Positions 54,017 to 62,278 of a DNA stretch of 64,000 bases are shown here, piece after piece. The stretch lies in the NCBI RefSeq assembly GCF_000154465.1, contig NZ_DS499579.1, positions 372,001-436,000 on the forward strand, given 5' to 3'. Source of the stretch: Alistipes putredinis DSM 17216 (GTDB lineage Bacteria > Bacteroidota > Bacteroidia > Bacteroidales > Rikenellaceae). Below the pieces are notes generated by a model that worked only from the letters and a program-made list of their open reading frames with translations, was not told where the DNA came from and searched no databases. The translations under genes were made by a program, and so were the position numbers. Numbering within the stretch: position 1 is the stretch's first letter; every line of letters begins with the position of its first letter.

Positions 54017-55684
54017 TTAAACAATGAACCAATCAGAGTTCGGGCCTTGTGATTCGTTTCTTATCTTGCCTTGTCTTTTCAACTTAGCTAAAAGATTCGT
54101 AATTTTATCTTTTTTCTGTCTGTCGTCGAGCAGGTTGGAAAGAAGGTTCCACAGCAGTTTGTCGATCTCCCTGCGTGATAATGATTTGTGATCCCGCAAT
54201 GCCGTCAGCAGAAACTCTTCGCAACGTTTATTTCCGAGCCCCTTATGTTCCGAATATTCGATCTTCTGCCCGACTTTTTGGGCGATATGTTTTGCAATAT
54301 ATATTTTGGGTTTACGACCCTCGATTAGGCGTTTGCTTCTCAATCGGGCGATCTCTTCATCGGATAACGGTTTCCCCAGTTGTACACGGTTCAGCAGCTC
54401 GATGTCGAGCAGGTTCAAATCCGCATTTCCCGCCAGAATATTGGCGTAGTTCATATCGAGAATTTTGCCCGTTATGGTAACTTCTACCCGATTGTCGGCC
54501 AAATTGTAATCCGGCAGGGGAAATAGTCTCTGTCTTTGGTAATTGTACATCTTGCGGATGCCGCTGCCGATCGTATCGACCATCTTGAGTCCCACCATAG
54601 CCGTTACCAGAAATTGATTTCGGTATCGCTCCTCCGGAGCATCGCTGACGAGTACCCGTTCGATATTGCCGGGAATAAACGAACCCTTGTTCGAGAAGAC
54701 CAGTTTGTCGTCGTATTCCACTACGTTGATCTGACCGCCGAGCGTATAATCCTGATGGGCGATTGCATTGTTCAATGCCTCGCGGATGACATACGGTTCA
54801 TACGTGTCGATCTCTTCGGGGAAGAGCGTCTTGTACTCCGGATTTATGTAACGGTATTTCAGATTGCGGATTTTGTCGTATATTTTGTCAACCGCCAGAA
54901 TGAACGGGCAGGAGGCGATCATGTAATCGCGCTCGACATTATCCGGTCCGCGCAGAATCCATTTGATTTTGGCGACTGCCGGAGAGATCAGGTGCTCACT
55001 CTCCTCTCTGCCGAGCAACACGATGGCTGTATTGGTAATCTTTCCCCGAATCGTAATCTTTGCCTTGTTCAGAAAAGTCGTGTCATCCCATGACGCAATC
55101 TCGTCAGCTTTGTCCTTGCGGGCATTCGTGTACAACTCCCTTGCTTTGACGATGGCTGCCGGATCCAAATCCTCCAATGAGGCATTTTCGATTATTTCCG
55201 CACTCCAATCTTTCAATTTGGCTTGATTTCTTATTCTTTCGATTTTGTCCATACTCAATGCTTGCAAGGATTCTCCGTCACGACCATAATAATGGCCTTG
55301 ATAGTCTATGGGAATACCTTGCGGGGCAGGTGGTATTTCGAACATCACAACTCTTTTGCCGTTCCTGTACCGCAATTCATGTATCTCGACGAACGTATGC
55401 CGACCCGTAGTCTGATCGGCAATCTTTTTCTTCATTGCGTCGAGCGCCGGACGGCTGTTCTTGTACTGGCTGCCGACAACCTCGTGCGTATGGTTCTCCA
55501 CACCGAAAACCAGCCAAGCGCAAGGCCTGCCCTTCAAATTTGCTTCGTTGCTCAATGCCGAAAAGTATTGTCCCAAATCCCGATCGTCGAAATTGCGTTC
55601 GGCCCTCTTGAACTCCACCACTTCCGTTTCCGCAGGCAGAATCAGTAATGAATCGAGTATATTTGTCAGTTCCTCAACCGTCAT
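54017..55684 (-). CDS. AlbA_2-type ATP-binding putative regulator
   Basis: The 555-residue protein has an N-terminal AlbA_2/Schlafen-like domain (TEVVEFKRAERNF; GRPCAWLVFGVENHTHEVVG), followed by a GHKL-type ATPase region (REALNNAIAHQDYTLGG; VFSNKGSFIPGNIERVL). The C-terminal winged-helix-like part is rich in Lys/Arg. Such proteins are annotated as DNA- or RNA-binding regulators; in mobile elements some have been linked to defence. Here it stands between the HTH gene and the integrase. Confidence 0.82.
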   Translation of the reverse strand: MTVEELTNILDSLLILPAETEVVEFKRAERNFDDRDLGQYFSALSNEANLKGRPCAWLVFGVENHTHEVVGSQYKNSRPALDAMKKKIADQTTGRHTFVEIHELRYRNGKRVVMFEIPPAPQGIPIDYQGHYYGRDGESLQALSMDKIERIRNQAKLKDWSAEIIENASLEDLDPAAIVKARELYTNARKDKADEIASWDDTTFLNKAKITIRGKITNTAIVLLGREESEHLISPAVAKIKWILRGPDNVERDYMIASCPFILAVDKIYDKIRNLKYRYINPEYKTLFPEEIDTYEPYVIREALNNAIAHQDYTLGGQINVVEYDDKLVFSNKGSFIPGNIERVLVSDAPEERYRNQFLVTAMVGLKMVDTIGSGIRKMYNYQRQRLFPLPDYNLADNRVEVTITGKILDMNYANILAGNADLNLLDIELLNRVQLGKPLSDEEIARLRSKRLIEGRKPKIYIAKHIAQKVGQKIEYSEHKGLGNKRCEEFLLTALRDHKSLSRREIDKLLWNLLSNLLDDRQKKDKITNLLAKLKRQGKIRNESQGPNSDWFIV

Positions 55685-55806
55685 ATATTTCTATTTTCTG
55701 TAAAGTTACAATTTATTCGCAAATAAAGAGGAGTTAAAATGCTTCTTCTAAAAGCTCATTCGAGATTTTGTTATCGTCGTAAATTTTACGGTGGTAACAT
55801 TTCGAA

Positions 55807-57108
55807 CTATCTGCCGCTGAAATACGGATGATTCATCAACTCCATTGCGGTCTGCTCTTCCGTAATCTTGATGTATTTCATAAACTCCTTTTCGGTCTTG
55901 TGGCCCGTGATTTTCATGATGGCGATGGTCGGAATGCCCGCCAGATACATATTCGTCGCACCGCTGCGGCGTGCCGTATGAGTCTTTACCAAATCGCACT
56001 TCTCTACCAAGTGCGTCTTCCTTTCCCCGTTTTCGACGTATGATACCTCGATTTTTTCCGTGATACCCGCTTCCCGAGTAATCTCTTTGATGAACTTGTT
56101 TACTTTCTGTTCGTAGGATTTCGGCAAACGGTTTTCGTACTTGTCCAGTATCGCCTGCAATTCGGGTCGGACGGGAATAATGACGTGGTTGCCGGTTTTC
56201 TGCTGTTTCAAGTCTATAACCAGCTGCCCGCTCTCCAGCGTGCGTATGTTACCCTCGTTGATCGTAGAGTAATCACTGAATCGTTGTGCCGTGTAGCAGC
56301 CGACCAAAAAGACATCGCGGGCAATATCTTTGTGCTTATTGTCGGATAAGTCGAGGTTGGCAATAGCACGTATTTCCGATTCGGTCAGATAGATATTCTC
56401 GACATCGGCGGTCAGTACGCGGAATTTGCGGCTTTCGATCAGACCATTGTCGTGCAGTCCCTCTTCGCGCGCTGCCCGCATGATGATCTTCAGCTCCTTG
56501 ACGTGGCGGCCGATGGTATTGATCGAATAATCTTTCGCCGTGAACCATGCCACAAAATCGTCGTAGAATTTCAGATCGATATCGCCGAAATCGAATCTCT
56601 TTCGCTTTGCTTTGCAGAACTCGTCGAATTGAATGATAAACCCTTTGTAGTTCTTGATTGTCGATGCCCCGTAGCGCAGTTTGTGGATGTTCAGTCGGGT
56701 GCCGTCCTCCATCTCGTGCGTGAAGCGGGCGATGTAGTCGCCGAGCGATTCGCGGCTGCGGACATGGCGGCCGGTGGTGAGGCTGCGCGGGTGGTGGAAA
56801 CTGTAGATGATCTTCTCCAGCCGCGTTTTCGTCATCGCGTGTTCGGGATCCTTGGTGATCTCTCCGAGGATGTGGCTTCGCAGTTCGGCGAGATTCTTGG
56901 TCAGCTCGCGCCCCTGCTGCTCGGTGAAGTCGTCGGTAAAGGTGAAACGGCTCTTGACTGTCTGCCGTTTGTTGTCCCAGGCGTCCGTCAGCACCATATA
57001 TTGGCAGTCGGCGTAGAACTGGTTACCACGGCCAACTGTGAAGAGAATTTGGATTTTGACCAGTTTGTTTTTCTGGGTCGAGCGGATGCGGTAGCAGAAG
57101 GATGCCAT
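55807..57108 (-). CDS. Tyrosine site-specific integrase
   Basis: The 433-residue protein has a phage-type SAM-like N-terminal domain and a C-terminal catalytic domain. Catalytic residues visible: Arg in GCYTAQRFSDYSTI, Lys in KQQKTGNHVIIPV, His-x-x-Arg in HTARRSGATNMYLAG, His in IMKITGHKTEKEF, and Tyr in MKYIKITEE. Transcribed inward from the island's right edge, it is the likely enzyme for integration and excision. Confidence 0.93.
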   Translation of the reverse strand: MASFCYRIRSTQKNKLVKIQILFTVGRGNQFYADCQYMVLTDAWDNKRQTVKSRFTFTDDFTEQQGRELTKNLAELRSHILGEITKDPEHAMTKTRLEKIIYSFHHPRSLTTGRHVRSRESLGDYIARFTHEMEDGTRLNIHKLRYGASTIKNYKGFIIQFDEFCKAKRKRFDFGDIDLKFYDDFVAWFTAKDYSINTIGRHVKELKIIMRAAREEGLHDNGLIESRKFRVLTADVENIYLTESEIRAIANLDLSDNKHKDIARDVFLVGCYTAQRFSDYSTINEGNIRTLESGQLVIDLKQQKTGNHVIIPVRPELQAILDKYENRLPKSYEQKVNKFIKEITREAGITEKIEVSYVENGERKTHLVEKCDLVKTHTARRSGATNMYLAGIPTIAIMKITGHKTEKEFMKYIKITEEQTAMELMNHPYFSGR

Positions 57109-57131
57109 AGGTCAGGAGGTTTTGTCTATTG

Positions 57132-57139
57132 CAAATGTA
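57132..57139 (-). promoter_or_regulatory. -7 promoter element of the integrase
   Basis: The minus strand reads TACATTTG (exact TAnnTTTG), 24 nt upstream of the integrase start. Confidence 0.55.
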
Positions 57140-57189
57140 ATCATTTTTGTCATACATTTGTCATACATAGGCCGAATTTTCGAAAACTT

Positions 57190-57302
57190 CCAGACCTCGC
57201 AGTTGATGAAAAATGGATGTAAAATATTGATATGTAGATAAGATAAAATTAAAATCGGTAAAATTCGATTCAAATTTATGGCGTTCGCTTCAGACCTCAC
57301 AG
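57190..57302. repeat. Pair of near-identical 13-bp words, possible attachment-site or arm sites
   Basis: CCAGACCTCGCAG (57190-57202) and TCAGACCTCACAG (57290-57302) lie about 100 bp apart at the right boundary upstream of the integrase. They could be arm-type integrase sites or part of an att core. I found no matching copy at the left side. Confidence 0.3.
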
Positions 57303-57335
57303 AAACCGCGTTGCAGATAGCTGCAATGCGGTTTT
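57303..57335 (+). terminator. Hairpin terminator at the island's right edge
   Basis: The stem AAACCGC(G)TTGCAG / CTGCAA(T)GCGGTTTT around ATAG ends with a T run on the plus strand. No plus-strand gene precedes it inside the island, so it may be the old terminator of a backbone gene interrupted by the insertion. Confidence 0.6.
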
Positions 57336-57767
57336 CGTTTGGTATAAATATAATATGTATTTTTTTCGAGGAATGGTTGCCGGTCGTTTTCGATTAGCCG
57401 GTTATGAGGTTATGGATGAAAATTATGATTTCCCATTGATTCCTCCGTATCCATTCTACTACTCTCTCTTTGTTGCAGTTTATTTTTTACCGGGCAGCAT
57501 AGGCTGAGCAGGACCGTTTTGTCGGTTAGTCCCATATGCAGCGATCCGACTTTCATACAAGGATATATGATTTTCAGACGGTTATTTTGCGGTTGTATGC
57601 ACCGGTATTCGGAGGAAACAGCTATGAAAACGACAAATTTTTGTCGTTTTTGTGTATATTCTTTATACATTTGGAACCGATTTTAGACACAATTATTTCG
57701 ATTGTGACAAAAAAGTGACTATTTGTACGAAATTTGTGTTCTTCAGACGTATTAAAGTGTTGAAAAT
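57336..57767. other. Intergenic stretch upstream of the receiver gene
   Basis: AT-rich, with no supported gene; the ORF on the minus strand (57410-57670) has no features. Near the end GAAATTTG resembles a -7 element with one mismatch. Confidence 0.4.
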
Positions 57768-58136
57768 ATGGACAAGCAAAAGATATTCGTTGTCGATGAC
57801 AAGGACATGATCGGCAAAATCATCATGGCCTGCCTGGGGCGGGACTACGACTGTCGCTATTTCGACAGTCCGAAGCCTGTACTCGAGCAGATGGAGGCCG
57901 GAGATTTGCCCGATCTGATTATTTCGGATATCCGTATGCCCGACATGCGGGGAGATGAATTTCTCCATGCCGTCAAGAGTGACGAGCGGTTCCGGCATAT
58001 CCGGATGGTTATGTTATCGAGCGAAGACAGTACTTCGGAGCGTATTCAGTTGTTGCAGGACGGAGCTGAAGACTATATCGTCAAACCCTTCAACCCGATG
58101 GAACTGAAGGTCCGCATCGAAAAGTTCTTGAAGTGA
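57768..58136 (+). CDS. Stand-alone receiver domain protein (CheY-like)
   Basis: 122 residues, a single receiver domain: FVVDDKD acidic pocket, phospho-acceptor Asp54 in ISDIRMPDMRG, Ser in MVMLSSED, Lys in YIVKPFNPMEL. No output domain, so it probably relays phosphate or acts by protein contact. The receiver-kinase gene follows 190 bp downstream. Confidence 0.9.
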   Translation: MDKQKIFVVDDKDMIGKIIMACLGRDYDCRYFDSPKPVLEQMEAGDLPDLIISDIRMPDMRGDEFLHAVKSDERFRHIRMVMLSSEDSTSERIQLLQDGAEDYIVKPFNPMELKVRIEKFLK

Positions 58137-58326
58137 ATCGCCTCCGAATCGGGTGCAGATCGTCCGTGTAAATTCGGTTCCGCGTCGGGATACGCGCTGT
58201 TTTTCGGCCATAGTCGGCTGTCGTTCCTTGCCTTCGATACGGTTGCCGTTTCGGAAAATTTCTTCGTACTCCGATGAAATCTGTTAGCGGTTATCTACCT
58301 CGCTTGTGTGTCACAAGGTCTGTTTT

Positions 58327-59496
58327 ATGGAAAATCTCTCGGTCAATCCTGAAAATTATAAGATTCTTGTCGTCGATGATATTGCGACCAACGTCCTGTT
58401 GCTGAAAACCATACTTGGAAAGGCGGGATACAGGATCGTGACTGCGACAGGTGGCCGCGAAGCGCTCGAGAAGGTCGAAAGCGAATCTCCGGATCTGATT
58501 CTGCTGGATATCATGATGCCGGACATGAACGGTTATGAGGTGATCGAGCGGCTCAAGGCCGACGAGCGATTCTGCCGGATTCCCGTGATTTTTCTCTCGG
58601 CGCTCCACGATTCGGAAAACATTGTCAAAGGGTTCAAGATGGGGGCCAGCGATTACGTGTCGAAGCCTTTCAATCACGAGGAGCTGATTACGCGGGTGGC
58701 GCATCATATGTTTATTGCAGAGGCGCAGCGCGTCATCGTGCGGCAGAACGAGGAGCTGCAGGAGACCCTGGCCAGCCGCGACAAGATGTATTCGGTGATC
58801 GCCCACGACCTGCGCTCTCCGATCGGAAGCCTCAAGATGCTGTTCAACACCCTGCTCGACAGCCTGGATGCGGAGCGGGTCGGAGCCGGGAACCTCGATA
58901 TGCTTCGCATGGGCAACGACATTGCCGAAGACACCTTTTCGCTGCTCGACAACCTGCTCAAGTGGACGAAGTGTCAGACCGGGAGGATGCATACGGTGTA
59001 TCAGGATGTCGATCTGGCCGAAGTCGTACTCTTTTCCTCGAAAATTTCGGAGTCGGTGGCCCGGACCAAAGGAATTGTCGTCGAATACGACATTCCCGCG
59101 CCGATTCACGTGCGGTGCGATGTCGATATGGTCAAGACGATCGTCCGCAACTTGTTGAGCAATGCGATCAAATACAGCCCGGAAGGAGGAGGGAAGATTA
59201 TCGTTTCCACGGCCGAAACCCCGACCCACGCCGTTGTCCGGGTGCGTGATTTCGGAGTCGGCATCAAGCCCGAAGACCTGAATAAAGTGCTCGATCCTGC
59301 GATGTATTTCACCACTTACGGGACCGGAAAAGAGGAGGGGTCGGGACTGGGGTTGCAGCTTTGCCTGGACCTGGTGCATCGCAACGGCGGCGAGATGACC
59401 GTGGAGTCGGTCTATGGCGAAGGGGCGACCTTCAGCTTCACGATCGCCAAATCTCCTGCGGACGAACGACCCGCCTCGGCCGGGGAGCCGGTTTGA
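58327..59496 (+). CDS. Receiver-histidine kinase hybrid
   Basis: The 389-residue start at 58327 (MENLSVNPENYKIL) gives an N-terminal receiver (Asp61 in LLDIMMPDMNG), then a coiled segment and a kinase core. The phospho-acceptor is His160 in YSVIAHDLRSPIGSL, and the ATPase motifs are RNLLSNAIKYSPEG, VGIKPED and GSGLGLQLCLDLV. No membrane segment, so it is a cytoplasmic kinase that itself receives phosphate. Ends 3 nt before the convergent helicase gene. Confidence 0.92.
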   Translation: MENLSVNPENYKILVVDDIATNVLLLKTILGKAGYRIVTATGGREALEKVESESPDLILLDIMMPDMNGYEVIERLKADERFCRIPVIFLSALHDSENIVKGFKMGASDYVSKPFNHEELITRVAHHMFIAEAQRVIVRQNEELQETLASRDKMYSVIAHDLRSPIGSLKMLFNTLLDSLDAERVGAGNLDMLRMGNDIAEDTFSLLDNLLKWTKCQTGRMHTVYQDVDLAEVVLFSSKISESVARTKGIVVEYDIPAPIHVRCDVDMVKTIVRNLLSNAIKYSPEGGGKIIVSTAETPTHAVVRVRDFGVGIKPEDLNKVLDPAMYFTTYGTGKEEGSGLGLQLCLDLVHRNGGEMTVESVYGEGATFSFTIAKSPADERPASAGEPV

Positions 59497-59499
59497 TGT

Positions 59500-61452
59500 T
59501 TAATCTCTGTTTTTTCGCTTCGGGGTCCGGTTCGGCCCTTTTTTGTTGCGGGCGGGTTGTCGCTGGCCGAACCACTCTTCGAACCAGTTTTCGGGGAGTT
59601 CGGAAGCTCTCTTCGCAGCGGTTTTCTCCGGTGTGTACGTTTTGCTGCTCGCTTTGACGGTTGTTGCGGGTTTCTTCCCGGCTTTCGTGCCGGACGTTTT
59701 TGGGCTGCGGACGGATTTCCGATGTCCGTTCCGATCGTCGGGCGCACCGAAAGCCTCCTGCACGGAGGAGTCTTGGCGATAGGATTCCCGGCTTTCGGGT
59801 TTCCGGCCGGTTTTGCGTCCGGATCGGGTGTCGGACTCCCTGCGGCGGTGGGATTGTCTTCCGCCGGATGTGCGGGCCGAAGGGCTGTCTTTCGATATTT
59901 CCGCGATGGGACGTCCGTGCGAGAGCTTATTCAAAGTCCTGACGACTTTTTCGGCTTGGTCGAAGGGAACCGTTGCGAACGAGAAGTCCTCCATGACCCG
60001 TACGTCGTCGATGTCGTGGTCGGAGAGTCCGCACTCCTGTTTGAGGAGCCGGACCGTTTTGCGGGTGTCGTAGCCGTCGCGGGCACCGAAGGCGAGGAAA
60101 ATCCGGGCCTTGCCCTTGCGATCGACGTCGATCGAGCGGATTTCGGGGTAGCTGCTCTCGCTCAGCTCGTTCTTGAAGGCCAGGCGCAGCAGGGCGCTCA
60201 AGGCCACTTCGGGCGGATAACTCTCCAGTAGTTCGGCGGCCATCCCCGTACATTCGCCGTAACTTTCGCTCTCGACGATGGCGTCCAGATCTTCCTTGAT
60301 CTTGTTGCGCTTGGTGGCGATGATGTCGGCCGGCGTGGGGAGCTGTTCCAGCTTGATGTCGGCCTTGATCGTCCGCTTCAGGAACCCGAATTTGCGCATC
60401 TCGGAGGGCGAGATGAAGGTGATGGCCGTTCCCTGGTTACCGGCGCGGCCCGTGCGTCCGATGCGGTGGACATAGCTGTCGGAATCCTGCGGCAGCGAGT
60501 AGTTGATTACGTGCGTGAGGTTGCTTACGTCGATGCCCCGGGCCGCCACGTCCGTAGCCACCAGGATATTGACCTGTTTTTTCTTGAATTTGCCCAGGAT
60601 CTTCTCGCGCTGGGCCTGCGAAATGTCGCCGTGAAGGACTTCGGCCGCATAGCCGCGTTCCAGGAGTTTGGCCACGATATCGTCCGCGCCCGTTCGGGTG
60701 CGGGAGAAGACGATGCCGTAGAACTCAGGTTCGACGTCGATGATGCGGGTCAGGGCGTCGAATTTGTCGCCTTCGCGCACCTCGAAATAGATCTGGTTCG
60801 TCAGGTCGGTCGTGACGTGCTGCGATTCGACCTTCAGGAGGTCGGGTTCGTGCATGTAGTTGCGGGCCAGCGCCGCGATGCGGTCGGGCATCGTGGCCGA
60901 GAAGAGTAGCACCCGTTTGGGGCCGGTCATGGCGTGCATGATCTCTTCGATATCCTCGATGAAACCCATGTTGAGCATTTCGTCCGCCTCGTCGAGCACC
61001 AGGTAGGCGATCGCCGAGAGGTCGAGCGTGCCCCGGCGGATGTGGTCGAGGATGCGGCCCGGCGTGCCGACGACGATGTCGATGCCTTTTTTCAAGCGCC
61101 GCAGCTGTTCGGTCATCGAGGCGCCGCCGTAGATCGGGGCGATCGAAAGGTCGTGGGTATTGAACGAAATGAGTTCCTGCGTCACCTGCAGGGCCAGTTC
61201 GCGGGTCGGAACGAGGACGATGGCCTGCGGAATATTCCGTCGGGAAGTCAGCATCTGGATAATCGGCAGGCCGAAAGCGGCGGTTTTACCCGTGCCGGTC
61301 TGTGCTTGTGCGATGATGTCTTTGTCGGTGGTGAGCAGGTGGGGAATGGTGAGGCTCTGAATGGCCGAGGGGGTTTCGAACCCTTTTTTGGCAATGGCAG
61401 TAAGTATATCGTCGGACAGTCCTAAAGCCTTAAATTCTTCTAATTGATTCAT
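59500..61452 (-). CDS. DEAD-box RNA helicase with DbpA-type RNA-binding domain
   Basis: The 650-residue protein has helicase motifs AQTGTGKTAAF, VLDEADEMLNMGF, LLFSATMPD and HRIGRTGRAGNQG in the first 370 residues. A DbpA-like RNA-binding domain follows (about 460-540; KARIFLAFGARDG, then VRVMEDFSFATVPF), which in DbpA targets 23S rRNA. The last about 100 residues are a disordered Lys/Arg/Ser tail (RRESDTRSGRKTGRKPESRE). Likely ribosome assembly or RNA remodelling. Confidence 0.94.
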   Translation of the reverse strand: MNQLEEFKALGLSDDILTAIAKKGFETPSAIQSLTIPHLLTTDKDIIAQAQTGTGKTAAFGLPIIQMLTSRRNIPQAIVLVPTRELALQVTQELISFNTHDLSIAPIYGGASMTEQLRRLKKGIDIVVGTPGRILDHIRRGTLDLSAIAYLVLDEADEMLNMGFIEDIEEIMHAMTGPKRVLLFSATMPDRIAALARNYMHEPDLLKVESQHVTTDLTNQIYFEVREGDKFDALTRIIDVEPEFYGIVFSRTRTGADDIVAKLLERGYAAEVLHGDISQAQREKILGKFKKKQVNILVATDVAARGIDVSNLTHVINYSLPQDSDSYVHRIGRTGRAGNQGTAITFISPSEMRKFGFLKRTIKADIKLEQLPTPADIIATKRNKIKEDLDAIVESESYGECTGMAAELLESYPPEVALSALLRLAFKNELSESSYPEIRSIDVDRKGKARIFLAFGARDGYDTRKTVRLLKQECGLSDHDIDDVRVMEDFSFATVPFDQAEKVVRTLNKLSHGRPIAEISKDSPSARTSGGRQSHRRRESDTRSGRKTGRKPESRESYRQDSSVQEAFGAPDDRNGHRKSVRSPKTSGTKAGKKPATTVKASSKTYTPEKTAAKRASELPENWFEEWFGQRQPARNKKGPNRTPKRKNRD

Positions 61453-61470
61453 TTATGATGATTTGTCGGG

Positions 61471-61478
61471 CAAAGGTA
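61471..61478 (-). promoter_or_regulatory. -7 promoter element of the DEAD-box helicase
   Basis: The minus strand reads TACCTTTG (exact TAnnTTTG), 19 nt upstream of the start codon at 61452. Confidence 0.55.
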
Positions 61479-61720
61479 CGCCAAATTATCCGGTTTGACG
61501 ACTTTTCCGCGAAATCTTTTGTGACGGGGTACGTGTTTTTTCGGGTTCGAGCATAGCCCCTGTTGGCTTGCAGATGTCGGGGAGGGGTTTCCGGTGCATT
61601 TTATGGCGGGAAAAATGCCTGTTTTCGATCATCCAGGCTCTGCGGATCGTTGCGGGGGCCTTCGTTCGGACTGGTGGAACCGATTGTCGGCGAGGCGGCT
61701 TTTGTTCCGGAGGGAACGAA
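61479..61720. other. Intergenic stretch
   Basis: No supported gene. A small stem (GTTCC / GGAAC around 61703-61716) stands before the larger hairpin at 61721. Confidence 0.4.
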
Positions 61721-61748
61721 CCGGGCCTGTATTTCTGTGCAGGCCCGG
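61721..61748. terminator. Hairpin after the hydrogenase-associated gene
   Basis: A 9-bp perfect stem (CCGGGCCTG / CAGGCCCGG) closes on a 10-nt loop, 29 nt beyond the stop of the NuoE-like gene. The T-rich side (TCTCTTTTATTT) is on the plus strand, so on the minus strand it is a less typical terminator. Confidence 0.55.
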
Positions 61749-61777
61749 TCTCTTTTATTTAACGTAATACCGCGTCG

Positions 61778-62272
61778 TCAGATCTCTTTTTCGAGGGCCT
61801 GGATTTCGTCGAGGATACCTTTGACATCGGTCACCTTGAGCCGTCCATAGACCCGGGGGCCGATCATCACGACCGGAGCGAGTCCGCAGGCACCCACGCA
61901 CCGCAGCGAATCGAGCGAGAAGAGCCCGTCGGGGGTCGTGCCGCCGACTTCGATGCCGAGCTGGCGTCTGAATTCGTCGAGCACCTTCTCGCCGCCCCGG
62001 ACATAGCAGGCCGTGCCCATGCAGACCGAAATCGGGTATTTGCCTTTGGGCTTCATCGTGAAGAACGAATAGAACGACACCACGCCGTAAACCCGTGCGG
62101 CCGAGATGCCCAACTCCAGGGCGATGAGCTCCTGTACCTCTTTGGGCAGATAGCCCAGCGTGTCCTGCACGCCGTGCAGGATGTTGATCAGTTCGCCCGG
62201 GTCGTTGCCGTACTTTCGGCAGACGTTCTTTATCTCGTCGATTCTCCGTTGGGAGAGGCATATTTTTTCCAT
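61778..62272 (-). CDS. NuoE-like [2Fe-2S] subunit of an electron-bifurcating-type hydrogenase
   Basis: The 164-residue thioredoxin-fold [2Fe-2S] protein has ligands in VCMGTACYVRGG and RCVGACGLAPVV. Family: 24 kDa subunit of complex I / HydC of NAD-linked hydrogenases. It follows the [FeFe] hydrogenase gene by 6 nt, so it belongs to that enzyme and not to the distant nuo operon, which has no nuoE. Confidence 0.92.
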   Translation of the reverse strand: MEKICLSQRRIDEIKNVCRKYGNDPGELINILHGVQDTLGYLPKEVQELIALELGISAARVYGVVSFYSFFTMKPKGKYPISVCMGTACYVRGGEKVLDEFRRQLGIEVGGTTPDGLFSLDSLRCVGACGLAPVVMIGPRVYGRLKVTDVKGILDEIQALEKEI

Positions 62273-62278
62273 AACGTC

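Larger units (their letters stand above)
36791..57139. mobile_element. Composite accessory island (nested remnants plus an integrative mobilizable element)
   Basis: The region has lower GC than both flanks. It contains mobilisation genes, a group II intron, CTnDOT-type rteA/rteB fragments, several gene-gene fusion junctions, and a tyrosine integrase at its right edge transcribed inward. Borders are approximate: the left edge is set by composition and the right edge by the integrase promoter. I could not find matching direct repeats at both ends. Confidence 0.65.

Noticed and set aside
57410..57670. 86-codon minus-strand ORF upstream of the receiver gene
   Set aside because: No start context, no recognisable features, AT-rich intergenic composition.
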